Shown in pieces: positions 24,051 to 35,645 of a stretch of 64,000 bases of DNA. Within the stretch, counting starts at the first letter, position 1; each line of letters begins with the position of its first letter. Source of the stretch: Carnegiea gigantea (taxonomy: Eukaryota; Streptophyta; Magnoliopsida; Caryophyllales; Cactaceae). The translations under genes and the position numbers were made by a program. A model generated the notes under the pieces. That model did not search any database. It saw only the letters and a program-made list of their open reading frames with translations, and had not been told where the DNA came from. Where the stretch lies: contig JAKOGI010000080.1 in the NCBI GenBank assembly GCA_029747015.1, positions 1,088,501-1,152,500 on the forward strand, in the 5' to 3' direction.

Positions 24051-24671
24051 TGTTGGGTTTCGTGGCCCAAAATCAAAGAAAATGCTCGGTGGAACCGTGT
24101 TAGACGACACGAACGTGTCAGGCTGAAGAAGCGAGGCGACGAAAAAAGGCAGAGAAGTGGCACGGGTGTGCCATGCCATGCGGCACAATCGTGCCACCCT
24201 GGCACTGGGTGACCGTGTCACCCAGCACGGCCGCGCCGCATTCCCAGTTCGGGCGAGGGTTTCCTGGCAGTTAGGGTTTGCGTTTTGGCGTACAGTCTTC
24301 TTGACGGGTAGAGTTCTCCTCTAGAGATTAAACCCTGGACTTCTAGACCCTTTATAGAGAGACCTAGTCTAAGATCTAAAATCACTCCTGAATCCCAGAA
24401 TCCCATAACACGATGAGAGGTAGAGAGTGTGCAAGAGAGATTGTAATTCTGCTATTAGATCGAATCACTTGTTGTGGTTGCAATAACTTTGTACTCTCCC
24501 TGCTCATATAGTGGATTGATTGTACTCGTCGCCGTCCGTAATTTTTTCCCGCATTGGGTTTCCACTTAAATCTTGTGTGTTATTGCTTTGTTCCTGTTAT
24601 CGTTCTTTAAGTTTTTAAATATCTATTTCATCCTATCGCTTCCGCTATTAGCTTGCTCTAATTTCCTACCA
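24051..24671 (+). repeat. 3' LTR of the deleted Copia element
   Basis: A 621-bp copy of the 5' LTR. A small deletion near 24435 removes a stretch present at about 22335-22350 in the 5' copy. It ends CCTACCA and is followed by the target duplication GTTTT. Confidence 0.93.
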
Positions 24672-24676
24672 GTTTT

Positions 24677-27399
24677 GAATCACCTGTATTTGTGATTTGG
24701 TCCCCTATGGATTGGGAAAAATACCTAATAGAAACCAAAAGCAACAAGGATCAATTAAAAAAACAAAACATGCAAAAAACGTAAGGGTTGAAAAAGAAAC
24801 TGAGTAAACAAAAGTACTGTAATTTAAAAAACAAAAACACGGTTGACCCAATTTTGTACGAAAAAAAGGAAAAAAAAGGAGAAAAAAAAAAAAAAAAAAA
24901 AAAAACCAGAAAGGGGCGGTCTTGGTGGAGGTGACGCCGAACACACGACCCATGATCGTGAGGGTGGTTGAAGCAGGCGCAGCCCATATTGAAGTTCACT
25001 TTGCTCCGCTCCTATTTCACCACGTGGCGCGTTGCCATAGATGCACACTGGTGGCGCATGGTGAGTGAGAGGTTGATTGGAGCCGCCTTGTGTCGTAGAC
25101 TCAGATTCGTGGACACAATATTAGTACTAGAAAACGCTTAATATTTTCTTATAAAGGGATTATTATGTAAGTAAGCGATTGTCAATAGTGCTGCTAAATT
25201 AAAAAAATCACTATAAATTGTACACTTGTATTTATAAATCTGAGATCATTAGATAATTATCATCCTGTAATTACCAGATAATGTGTAATTATTGAGAGGT
25301 TAATGGGCCTACTGTTTCACATGACCATTATCACCTGTCACAATTCCAATGGACCGCTTTATCCACTCTCTTTTATGCCCCCCTCCCAATCTTTCTTAAT
25401 TCCCATGCTTCCCTCTAAATTAGAAAAGAAAAATAAAAAAAATTCTTTTCAGTTTTAAATGTGATATTTTTGCGTACAGAGATTCACAATCCATCTGTCC
25501 GATTTTAAATTTGATATCTCTTCCCTTTTGACCCACTAAACCTCATCAAGTACTACGTTGATACTTTACGCAAGTGACTCTCTCTCTCTCTCTTCAAGTC
25601 AAAAGGATACACTTATAAATCCTCGTTGTCTTCATAATAATTATGATAATAAATAGTGCAACAACAGTTGCATGACTCATGAAATAGCGTCACAATTTTC
25701 CTATGCTGTGAGTTGCATCTATAGATTCTTGCAAGGGTATGATCTTACTCGTTTTTATTTTACAACTCAAGATGACGTGTGAAATTATCTATCAATGTTT
25801 AGTTAATAATTATTTAAGTAAAAAAGTTGTATTGAAGGTCCACTCTTTTCAATTTATTTTCATTACGTGCGTTTATCATCTAATAACATTCGATATAATT
25901 TAGTTATTAGATTTTGATCAAAAAATTAATGATTTTGTAATTACTTGGATTTTCCTGATTATTTGTGTCATATAGTATCACTAAATAAGATTCGCAATCT
26001 CCCATTACAATCTAGTACATCTGTACCAAGTCATTTCAAAATAATTCAGGTTTCAACGATTAAAATCTTATTGTTTATAAACCTAAAATGACTGTATTTA
26101 ATTTTGCTAAAATGTACCCCTCCTCCCTTAGCATGCAATGTACCTTCCTCTCATCAACACAATTTTAAGAACTCAGTGGTTAAATTTCCTGGTTGATGGC
26201 CACTTGTGGGAACTAACGAGGAAATTTTAATAACAATATTTGATATAATATCAGAATTTAGTTGAGATATGCTACTCCTTGGTAGGGCCTACCCCTCAAG
26301 AGCAACCCCCCCAAAAAAAAATCCATGCTAATTCTACTACATGACAAAAATGTATTGCTCCCCCATTTATAGAGGAATAAACACTCAAAAAGTTACATGA
26401 CAGCGTTTATTTAAATATATTTATCGTCTGTGAATAATGAATCATTCAGTAGTAGAGAATGTCAGTAATGTATTATGGAAGTTACGTGGTAGATTGACAC
26501 TTTTTTTATTAAACAATAACTTAGTCATCCACTAAAGTTCCTTCAATATCTCAGAAATGTAAATCATATTGGATAATCCAATTTAAAATAAATATATTCC
26601 ATAGTTTTAACTGATAGTATTCTATACGTAGCATGAAAATATTCGCTAGAGTATATAAGATAACGTTGTATCTAGAAAGTTTTGTTATTAATTAGGCATT
26701 ATTAGTTGGCCTCACTCTTTTTAATTACGACTTAATCCCAACTCCATCTGTAGTTCATTGCATGATTCCCTAAAATATGGGAATTCTCAAACCCAAATAT
26801 AAAATTTTATCCTCGTTTTAATAAATTAACTTCATTGCCATGTAAAACAAACTCCTGGAATCTTCGTTTGAATCCATTAGGGAAAAAAAAAACAAATTAT
26901 CAACATTAAAAACATCAAAAGTGAAATATTAAGTGGTATTCATCATTCTGCATCATGCCACCTGTCGTCCCATCTTGTCTGCCAAAACATAGATCTGTCC
27001 AATGTCAAGCAGGGTAAAAACAAAAATCGGAAACACAACAAATATATATATATATATTAGCCTTTTATTTGGATTGTTTTAGTGGGCAGAATTTGAAATA
27101 TTAAAAAGAAAAATATCTTTCACTAAATTATAAAAATCTGCAAGTAAATCAGAAAAAGCACCCTCCTATAATTGGCATTTTGGTGCAGGTACTAACCACT
27201 GAAAAGATATTTCTGTTCTTTTTTAAAATTAAAAATCCATCATAAACTAAAATCGGACAACTATTTTCCATAATCTTAGAAAGAGAGCCTTTTTCTTGAA
27301 ATAAGATTTAAGCCAATCGCTCTTGAAACGAAACACGTCACGGAATGAACAAATGAAACTAAACCTACCAGTAAACAAATGAAAAAAACATCGGGCTGT
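24677..27399. other. Intergenic spacer
   Basis: AT-rich DNA with a ~24-base poly(A) run near 24882-24905 and a more GC-balanced block at 24905-25120 that has no recognisable coding content. No supportable gene. Confidence 0.5.
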
Positions 27400-27419
27400 G
27401 AATTAAGGGGTGAGGGGAC

Positions 27420-27860
27420 AAAAGGCCTTTGGTCTGGGCTTACTTCATTTTATTTGCAGCGTGGGCCCAACATCATCATTTTGAGCCCAACATTTCAAAA
27501 TAGGCTTTTTTTATTAAGTCCAAAGTAACTGTGAGAGGATTTGGGCCTTATAATTTCGGGCTCCATTGCAGTTCAAAAATCAGATGCATGCAAAACTGCT
27601 TTGAAGTCTGAGGTCCAAAATCATAGCCTCGTCCACAAGTTTTTGATCTGTCGTCAGGGAAATAAGCCAGATAAATCATACATTCACGGTATTTAACAGC
27701 AACATTCACAACTTTATTAACCACCTCCTTTTCCTTCATTCTGTCTTACCGACGATAGTAGAAGTGGAATCCATATTGAGAGGTGCTGCTGCTGTTATAT
27801 TTACCGGCGATATGGCCAGCAGAAAGCAGTAGAAAGTGCAGAGCCTTCTCAAGAAGTATT
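27420..27860 (-). other. Exon-like block, unassigned
   Basis: Composition here is less AT-rich and a 63-codon minus-strand frame (27739-27548) carries a mixed, non-repetitive peptide. A GTAAGACAG donor-like sequence precedes it on the minus strand. I recognise no family and found no partner exons. It may be a captured or decayed gene fragment, or chance. Confidence 0.2.
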
Positions 27861-28568
27861 AATGACTTTGCTTTTTTTATTTTTAAAGAACACAAGTTAA
27901 TGCTCAAATTAATGTCATTTCAAAAATGAGAAAAAGAAACAATATTGTTCACCATGATCCTAGATGACTATTATTTTGTATATAGATTTACTTCAAATAA
28001 AAAACTCAAAAATTATATTGCGTATCGCATGGGTGAGAGGATACTCGTTTTTATTTGAAAAAGTAGAAAGAAAAATTGGACGGCAAAAAATTATATTGTT
28101 AGATACTTGTACGTACGTTGTGTAAAATAACTAGCTTATTTCTAATTTTCTACAATTAAAAATTTAGAAGATTGCATAATTATTTTAATTTCACTAGTGA
28201 GGCTAATTTATTGTAAGACATCAGCTGCGTGTATATATCAGTACTCCTAAAAAAAATCCTGATTAGATAGCCACTTGCTGCCATGTTGATTATAAATTTC
28301 ATACATGTATGTGTCTGTGCGTATTCATTCAGGCAATTGGAATAATTCAGCTACATCAGATGATTGATTGGGACGAAATCAAACGTATAATCGAGGGGCC
28401 TGGTCATTGCTCAGATTTTTCTGTTGAATTCATGATCAAAGAGAATGAAATCAAATCTTACAGATCTTATTGCAGTCTTTATCATCGTAGTTAATTAACA
28501 TTACCAATTCGCAAGATATACTAGTAAATTTTTAAAATCGAATCACCAGCATAATTAAATTGATAGAC
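27861..28568. other. Intergenic spacer
   Basis: AT-rich. The 61-codon frame at 28309-28494 shows no recognisable family. Confidence 0.5.
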
Positions 28569-29044
28569 GAGGGTGTAAAAGAGCCGAGCTTAGGCTTGGT
28601 TGCGTTGGGTCAGTCAAAAGCTTAGCTCGGGCTCGACTCGAAACTCACTGAGCCTGTAAAGTTTAGGTTTGGGCTCGGCCTCGGATGCACAATGTTTGGC
28701 TCTCAGTTTGGTTATATATTTTTTTTTTATTTGTTTTTTTTGGCTAGAAAGCTTTCAAATTTAAGACTATAATCGAATTAATGCTAGATTTTTGCATTGG
28801 ACTAAAGAAATAAAGAACGAAATAAAATTTTGTTGATTATAGAGATAACTTCATACTTTCCACACAAGCGAATAAGGCAAAAAAAAAAAAAAAATGAATT
28901 AACTGAACTAAATTGAACCAGATCAAGCGGAGTCGAACTTATCTTTGCTAAGCTCAAGCTTGACTCAAGTCCAATCGAAACTTTGACCGAACCAAACCGA
29001 ACCTAAAGGCTTGATGAGCTGACTCGATTTTGTTGCGACCCTAG
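28569..29044. mobile_element. Degenerate hAT-like element with GAGCTCG-type repeats
   Basis: Left end GAGGGTGTAAAAGAGCCGAG and right end (reversed) CTAGGGTCGCAACAAAAT share a YAGGGT start. Subterminal GGCTCG or CGAGC repeats occur at both ends, as in other plant hAT MITEs. No target duplication could be matched, so boundaries are approximate. Confidence 0.4.
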
Positions 29045-29940
29045 CCCATAATATCCCCTGTAACTTCAATTGGATCCAAATTTTGTCAGAAAGGAGGGAG
29101 GTGGGCTTCCATTCATTTAATCATGTGCAACCTTGCACTTGAGTATTGATCTTTTCTACATGTTTAATCTATTTTTCTTTTTCTTTTCTTATACATTCAT
29201 TTTACATCTTATTCTCAAGCAAGATGTCCTGTGAAATATGAAACTTAACAAGAAAATTGGAAGTGCTTTGAATAATGCATTACTTTTCACAATTTACTCA
29301 CCAATTTACATGAAACTGATTCTTATGAGAGGATTACATATTTACAGTTTATACATGAGATGATACAAATTGTATGTCGAATAGAAATTCAATTAAATCT
29401 CAGACTCACCAACGCAACAAGTGATAAGAACACATCCAAGAACGACAAGATCCTTTAAAAGATAATCTATGGTCTTTTAAAATGAATAAAATGGACCTCT
29501 TCCAGAGATTTCGGACTGAGGAAGGGGAAAAATACAGGACGATGTCAGAGGACGTACAGTTGTGACATCGATCTGGGTTAAAAACACAGTGGCACCGATT
29601 GATATCGTGATCAACCGTTGAATACGAAGGAACATGGATGAGGCTTCCATGAAGCTTCCGATCAAAATCAGTAACGTAAATGCATCTACTGCGTTGACAT
29701 TTAACCCCCCTCTGTCTACAAATTAAATCTCTAAACCCTATTTATCATTTAATTATATAGAAGTCGTGGACATGATTGGAACCAGGAAATCATCTAAAAG
29801 TTATAATCCTCCATTAATTCCACTCTTTAAACGACATAATTAATTTATAATTCATAGAAATGATAATTATGTTTTATGTATCGGCACCATGTGTGGGGCA
29901 TTTCTATGCATCATGATTTCACAACTCCATCCTGCTTTAA
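29045..29940. other. Intergenic spacer
   Basis: No supportable gene. A minus-strand 62-codon frame at 29477-29665 has no family resemblance. Confidence 0.5.
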
Positions 29941-29944
29941 TTTC

Positions 29945-30090
29945 CACTACCAAGTTAGCTAACTCATCTCTTAAAGTAAGGTTTTAGGTTCGAATCTTGT
30001 GAGTGGAGAAAATATATGATGGAAAAGCTCTACCCCTTCTTAGATCAACAGTTCCTCGACTTCAGTGAAATAGAAGATCCAAAACCAAAT
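29945..30090 (+). mobile_element. tRNA-derived SINE-like fragment, copy a
   Basis: Contains TTAGCTAACTCATCTC in the place of an A box and GGTTCGAATCTTGTG as a B-box match, followed by GTGGAGAAAATATATGATGG. The same order of motifs recurs at 30390-30470 and, in part, near 30120-30180. Boundaries are approximate. Confidence 0.4.
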
Positions 30091-30389
30091 AAACTATGTG
30101 TGAAGCATTTCTATCTTGATTTCACAGCTCCATCCCAATTTTCGCTTACCGAACTAGCTAGCTCATCCCTCAAATATAGGAACTAATTAATACTAGGAAA
30201 GAGGGTGGCTATCAGTCACTTCGTATCATATTCATATTCATATATGATCCACAGAAAAATTATTATTTCTTGTCCCAATGATCAATGACGACACCTTCCC
30301 CCTCTATTTCATGCACTATCATTATTGAATTGTTAAATGGAAGCTTCTTGACCTTGGGATTTGGGATCACAGGGGTATCGATCCCAGTT

Positions 30390-30472
30390 TAGGGTAGAGA
30401 TTCTTGTGAGGGTACATATTTCGGGTTCAAGTTTTGTGAATGAAGAAAATCTGTGATGAGAGAGCTTTATAT
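30390..30472 (+). mobile_element. tRNA-derived SINE-like fragment, copy b
   Basis: GATTCTTGTGAGGGTACATATTTC, GGGTTCAAGTTTTGTGAATG and GAAAATCTGTGATGAGAG parallel the order in copy a. The B-box-like GGTTCAAGT is diverged. Probably an old copy of the same family. Confidence 0.35.
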
Positions 30473-30988
30473 TAATTTTAATCTCTAAAGTATGAATTCA
30501 TGCGTGAATTTTCGTTAAGATAATGTATATTGCAGTGCATCAAATATTATAACTTTAAAATTCATGCACTAGCTAGCATATCTGATTATGTATGTTCAGT
30601 TCATTGTGTTCATGCTTTTAAAAAGAATTTTTCATAATTAGTTAATTAATTTCAATATTATGGTGAAATGCATGCTTTGATCACTTCTTGAAACTCAACA
30701 ATCAACTTTAAGACAGTCTTAATGTTTAAAAAAAAATGTTTAAAAAATCTTAACAATTTAATCTACTGCGAATTTTGAATTCCATTGATCTAATATTTTG
30801 AATAGACATTAATTATGATAGTAAATACGTCGAATGAACGTGACATGATTTTATATTGTTGTTTTTCTTATTTTGTTGGAATATTTTTACATGGAGTGAT
30901 ATATCATAAAGAGTTAACCACCACAATTAACTTGGTTTAAATCACTAGCAAGTGAGACGTAATCTTTGCTAGTGATAAATGTGGTTTT
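30473..30988. other. Intergenic spacer
   Basis: AT-rich sequence with no supportable gene. Confidence 0.5.
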
Positions 30989-30993
30989 ACATG

Positions 30994-31422
30994 TGTTATA
31001 ACGGATGCGAGAAAATTTGAACAAATTGACAAATACACACAGATTTAACGTGGTTCACTAACAATGTGTTAGCTACGTCCACAGGCAGAAGAGAAGGATA
31101 GTTTTATTAATATGAGAATACAGAGATACGCATTACATATATACGGTTTAGGTTTTAGAGCTAACCCTAACCCATACATCACGTACGCCATGCTAGGTCT
31201 GCAGAAGGGGGCTAAAAAATAGATTCAAGGCATTCTAACAAATCTCTACCTTGACTTGAATCCTCTCATAGCAACAACAGATGCATCATAACAGTGCCAG
31301 ATCTCTTCTGCCTCAGATTTTTGCTCTCCAAGAGAAAAATTAATAGCTTCCAACATTTAACAGCTTCCACTGTGTTAGGTCTGCAGAAGGGGGTTAAAAA
31401 ACAGAGTCAAGGCATTCTAACA
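30994..31422 (-). mobile_element. Severely deleted LTR retrotransposon with perfect ACATG duplication
   Basis: A full LTR (30994-31240 on the plus strand, TG...CA) is followed by ~130 bp of internal sequence and a second, truncated LTR end (about 31373-31422) that repeats the last ~50 bp of the first. A 5-bp duplication ACATG lies at 30989-30993 and 31423-31427. On the minus strand a purine-rich GTCAAGGTAGAGATT tract abuts the full LTR, so the element runs right to left and the full copy is its 3' LTR. The 74-codon frame at 31294-31518 crosses the boundary and is not a gene. Confidence 0.85.
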
Positions 31423-31807
31423 ACATGTTTGCCTGAATTGCCTTATGTTTATTTTAATCTCTTGCGTTCTCCTTATATTAATGGAAAACTCATTGTAGTG
31501 AGATGCAACCTTTGCTAAAGATTAATGTGATTTTTATGATGATTATGTTCCTAGTAGAGTTGATCTAGCGACAACTTCCTTTTAAAAAAAAAAGAAAAAA
31601 AAAGAGTACTACAAATAAATTTAACAAGATTTTTTGCGAATGGAAAAAGGAAAAACATGAATAATTTTGCAAAAGTTTTAGTCCGTGGAGTAGGGAGCTT
31701 GGCCAAATCCACGACTACAAGCCCGCACCACCATTAGACAAAAATAATTGCATAAAGTTGCGTATTAATTTTTGACTATGTAGTGTGGTTTGGACCAATT
31801 TCTTATA

Positions 31808-31933
31808 TACTCCCGGGAGCACATGCTCTTATTATTTACGTGTATATATTTTTCACGGGTATTTTTGTCATATTTTTATTTTTTAATATATATTTGATGA
31901 TGTGGTTCGTGGGAGTATATGCTCCCAGGAGTA
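31808..31933. mobile_element. 126-bp MITE with long terminal inverted repeats
   Basis: Left end TACTCCCGGGAGCACATGC pairs with right end GCTCCCAGGAGTA with few mismatches, and the AT-rich centre is ~75 bp. The termini are themselves near-palindromic (CTCCCGGGAG). No clear target duplication. The superfamily is not assigned. Confidence 0.55.
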
Positions 31934-31980
31934 TGATATAAAAATGGGTTGGTTAATTGGTATGTTTGTTATTTTATAAT

Positions 31981-32946
31981 TGGATCCACCTTAATGTTTA
32001 AATGTGCTATATTTCTAAGTGGATATTGACATGCTAGTATTGCTTAATCGATTTTATATAAGGTATCATAATATCTTTGAAATAGTTTATTATTCAAATT
32101 TGAATATGTAATTTTTATGATATTATATTTTGTGATTCAAATTTGATTATGAGATGATATATGCCACATTATTAGGGATATGTGCTTAATGAGATTTTAA
32201 TTTGCCTTGATATTTGCTTAACAAGATCTTAGGGATCATGGATTGATTTGATGCTAGACGCTTAATTTGGTAAGATTTTGGGAAATCAGTCATTCAACCG
32301 TTAGTGGTCAGAATTGCTAAAAATGCAAGAACTTCAAGGGCTTGAACTGCTTTTCAAGGCTTTGAAATCAGCTGAAGATGCTATTTTTTGATTTGATTTT
32401 AACCGCTACTTACCAAAGGCTCTATCATCCTTGGCTATAAATATTGAAGCAACTTGAAGGTTGAGGTACAAGGAAAAAACATAACACAAGAGGAAAAAAT
32501 AAGCGCTGCACTCGCAAATCAAGAGGAGGAATTTGAGAAGAGTTTGAGCTTACACTGACATATTTATTTTGTTCTCTATCAAAGAAGTGTATCTTGTAGT
32601 TGTTATCTTTCTTTGTATTGGGTTGGGTTGATTAGTCGGAGGGCCGACTACTCAAGTATGGTTGGGGAGGAACGCGTACGTTGGGATACCTAGAGTTGTA
32701 GGTTCAACTCGTAGGCTCTACGATTAGTGAATCGTGTATAATCGACCAAACTAATAAAAGAAAAAGGTTTAAAATCCCATCGGCGGGGACACCCGTGGGT
32801 AGAGGAATAGGTGTGATCGAACCTCTATAAATAGTGTATTTTGTCCACATTTATTTTTCCGCATTTCTATTTCAATTATTTTATGATTTTGATTATCACC
32901 TTATTCAGACCCTCTAGGATAATTTTATCATCCAAATGGGCCAACA
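31981..32946 (+). mobile_element. Probable solo LTR, ~966 bp
   Basis: The segment begins TGGATCCACC and ends GGGCCAACA, flanked by near-matching 5-mers ATAAT (31976-31980) and ATAAC (32947-32951). It holds a TATA box (GCTATAAATATTG near 32430) and a second CTATAAATAG near 32826. The composition and order are typical of plant Copia-type LTRs. The imperfect duplication leaves the left boundary uncertain. Confidence 0.5.
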
Positions 32947-33167
32947 ATAACTTTTAATTTGACTGTAAATATTGATGTTCAAGGCAGCGGTTGATCAACG
33001 TTAGATTGATTAACGTTTGAGGACTCTCTCCAGCGTTTGGCTGTTATAATTACATTGTTCCTCTTGTGCTTCATCCAACGTCATTCAAAATTTGGCCATT
33101 TTTTATACTGAATTTGTGTCATAGTTGAGAGGGATGCGAGCGAGAGATTGTTGTGGTGGACGACAAT

Positions 33168-33412
33168 TAGAACTGGAAAATGGGTTGGGTCGGGTCGGGT
33201 CGACCCAATTAACAAATAAGTTAATTTTGTATCGGTGTGAAAAATAATTTATATTTGCTCAAACTTAGGGAAAAAAAGTTTACATGCTAAATGATCAAAT
33301 TGTGTCAACTTCGGGTTGAATTCGGTTCAGTTCGAGTTCATGTTATTCTCATTAACATCATGTCAGGTTCTATGTCGCGTTATCGTGTCAGGGTCAGACT
33401 TTCTCAACTCTA
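33168..33412. mobile_element. hAT MITE, 245 bp, with near-perfect 8-bp TSD
   Basis: Left terminus TAGAACTGGAAAATGGG pairs imperfectly with the right end TTTCTCAACTCTA. Subterminal GGTCGGGTCGGGTCG and GTGTCAGGGTCAG repeats fit the hAT pattern. Flanking 8-mers ACGACAAT (33160-33167) and AGGACAAT (33413-33420) match at 7 of 8 positions. Confidence 0.75.
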
Positions 33413-33546
33413 AGGACAATGCTGTGGGGAGGACAAATGAAGGGCCACGTCAACTGGTTACACCAAAATGATGTCAATGATTAAGTACAGCAAAATTGCG
33501 TTTACCTTTATACTCCAGTAATAAATACAAAAATATTACTTAAATA

Positions 33547-33615
33547 AAATAACAACAATAACAACAACAATAATAATAACAACAACAACAACAACAACAA
33601 TAATAATAATAATAA
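33547..33615. repeat. (AAC)n/(AAT)n microsatellite
   Basis: AAC and AAT trinucleotide repeats ending in ATAATAATAATAA directly before the Helitron start. The same TAATAATAATAATAA pattern resumes directly after the Helitron end at 40198, so this is one microsatellite split by the insertion. Confidence 0.9.
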
Positions 33616-33874
33616 TCTATACTACATAATAAAAGCAATGTTGTGATGATGTGGAATTTTCTTACATTCTCATTAATTAGAGATTTTGAACCCTTGGATT
33701 CATTCTCTTTCCTCAACACAACCATCAGATTGTTGAAACAAATTATTTTCTAATTTTCAAATCTCTTGCATAGCAATAAGGAAAAAAAATTATTATTAAG
33801 GAAATGATCGTAAGAAAGCATAATCTCATGAAGTATAATTCTATAATTGTGGAAATAAGGATTATGGAGCACCT

Positions 33875-33876
<2 letters not shown>

Positions 33877-33928
<52 letters not shown>

Positions 33929-34008
33929 TATATATATATATATATATACATACATATCATATATATATATAAATATATATATAGATAATATATATATATA
34001 TATGTATG

Positions 34009-34078
<70 letters not shown>
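33877..34078. repeat. (AC)n and (TA)n microsatellites within the Helitron
   Basis: About 50 bp of AC repeats, then interrupted TA repeats and a short AC tail. Frames across it on both strands are artefacts. Confidence 0.95.
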
Positions 34079-35379
34079 TATATAAGACATAACAGCAATT
34101 TTGTGGGCCCTATGATTTATCTAAATTCTCAACAATTAGAAGTTCTCAACTGTTTGATTAATGGTGTTTTTAATGGTCACCGTTAGATTTCCTTAAAAAA
34201 AATTGCAATTAAAAAAAGAATTATTAAAAGAAAAAATAACAATCGTTAGATCAATGATCATTTTAATGTCCACATTTTGCAACTGCCAAACCTTATTCTA
34301 TTTAATTTTTTAAAAGAAAATTCATAACTATTTAACTATTATCAAATATGTTAGCAGTAAGAAGAGTCTAAGAGGTTAGAAATGTAAATAAATTTAACTA
34401 CTGAAAATTTGGAACTTTTTGAGCAGAAAAATTTATGGGACTTGATTCACTTAAACTTACTTCACGTTCACAAGCACACTCACTTTTCCCTCTCTCTTTC
34501 TTCTTTCTCTCTCTAAAAACCTAATTGCCGCCCAAGAAAGGACAAAATGAGAATAAATTAATGTTGCTTTTAGAAAAGTAAAACCAGATAGGGTCACCCC
34601 CTCCTCTTTGCGATCCATTTTTTCTGCTATGTTGAGGTAAATTTAATTTTTATGTCATCTATGTATATGCTATATTAATAGTAATCTTTGTAAACCTCTA
34701 AAATGTAGTAACTTCAAGTGATTTGCAAACTTCGGTTTAATCTTAGCTATAAAAATTATTTATTCATTATATCTAAAGCGATTTTAAAAATAAAATATCC
34801 CTTTATCTTTATTTAAAATACCTCGCATAATTTTGGATACACATGATGAAGGGTAGATGGTGTCTTATTATATATAAAAAAAAATCTGGGCAGTTATATT
34901 TATTCATTACCTAAAAAAATCCCTAGCAGTTAAATAAAAAGTGATAATCTTTATAAAACCCTAAAATGTTACAATTGAGGGATTTGCAGAATTTGATGTA
35001 ATCTTGACCTTTAAAAATATTTATTCGTTAAATCTAGGATGTTGATTTTTAAAGTTAAGAGATCCTTTATTTCTCTTTTAAAATAACCCATGGTTTTGGA
35101 TATATATGATAAAAAATAAACCTATGCAATTATATTTATTCAGTAAATTCAGAACAAAAAAACTTACGTTATCCAAGTGAAATACCTATTTATTTTTATT
35201 TTTAAAAATTCTTCATAGTTTTGTTTATATGTAATAAAGAGTACATGATAATCCTACTATCTAAGAAAAACTGCAAGCACTTAAAAAATTGCGATAATCT
35301 TTCAAAAATCATAAAGTGCTAACAGGAGCGATTTGCGGGATTTGATATAATTTTAGTCAGAAAAATTAGTCATCTTTTA

Positions 35380-35645
35380 TGTAACAGCCCAGGAGTGCCG
35401 ACACTGAGGTATTGTCTGCTTTGCGGACTAGAAGGGTGCCCCTGCATGGTTTTGTCCTCCGGCTAACGGGCGTTTAATCCTTTCACCAAAAGGCGCTTCA
35501 ATGTGTTGAGGTATCCCCACCCTTATAAAGGGTGGTTCGTTCTCCTCAACCACCGATGTGGGACGTTACATCTTTCTCCCTTTAGGGAGCCCAGCATTCC
35601 TGCTGGCACATCGATCCGGGAACCCACTCTGATACCACAACGCCA
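35380..35645 (-). mobile_element. TRIM-like LTR with adjoining internal piece and reversed primer site
   Basis: On the minus strand TGTAACGTCCCACATCGG...CTGGGCTGTTACA (35570-35380) is a 191-bp LTR with a TTTATAAGGG TATA-like box. It is preceded by a purine-rich AAAGGGAGAAAGA tract and, at 35637-35627, by TGGTATCAGAG, the initiator tRNA-Met primer site. This is the layout of a terminal-repeat retrotransposon in miniature, of a type widespread in plants. The other LTR, expected to the right of 35640, is absent. Confidence 0.7.

Larger units (their letters stand above)
21950..24671 (+). mobile_element. Internally deleted Copia-type LTR retrotransposon with 5-bp TSD
   Basis: Two direct LTRs (21950-22583 and 24051-24671) both begin TG and end CA. 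A perfect GTTTT target duplication lies at 21945-21949 and 24672-24676. A primer site TGGTATCAGAAC, complementary to initiator tRNA-Met, starts three bases after the 5' LTR. A purine-rich CCAAAGTGAAGAT tract precedes the 3' LTR. Between them only gag and the start of protease remain, about 1.47 kb. Integrase, reverse transcriptase and RNase H are missing. The LTRs differ at roughly one position in ten by eye, so the insertion is not recent. Confidence 0.95.

Noticed and set aside
29945..30472. GGTTCGAATC B-box matches considered as tRNA genes
   Set aside because: Acceptor, D- and anticodon-stem pairings are absent; the degenerate repeated copies fit SINE remnants better.
35380..35570. Possible rRNA-derived (5S-like) sequence in the TRIM LTR, as in Cassandra elements
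   Set aside because: I looked for the conserved 5S internal promoter blocks and did not find them.
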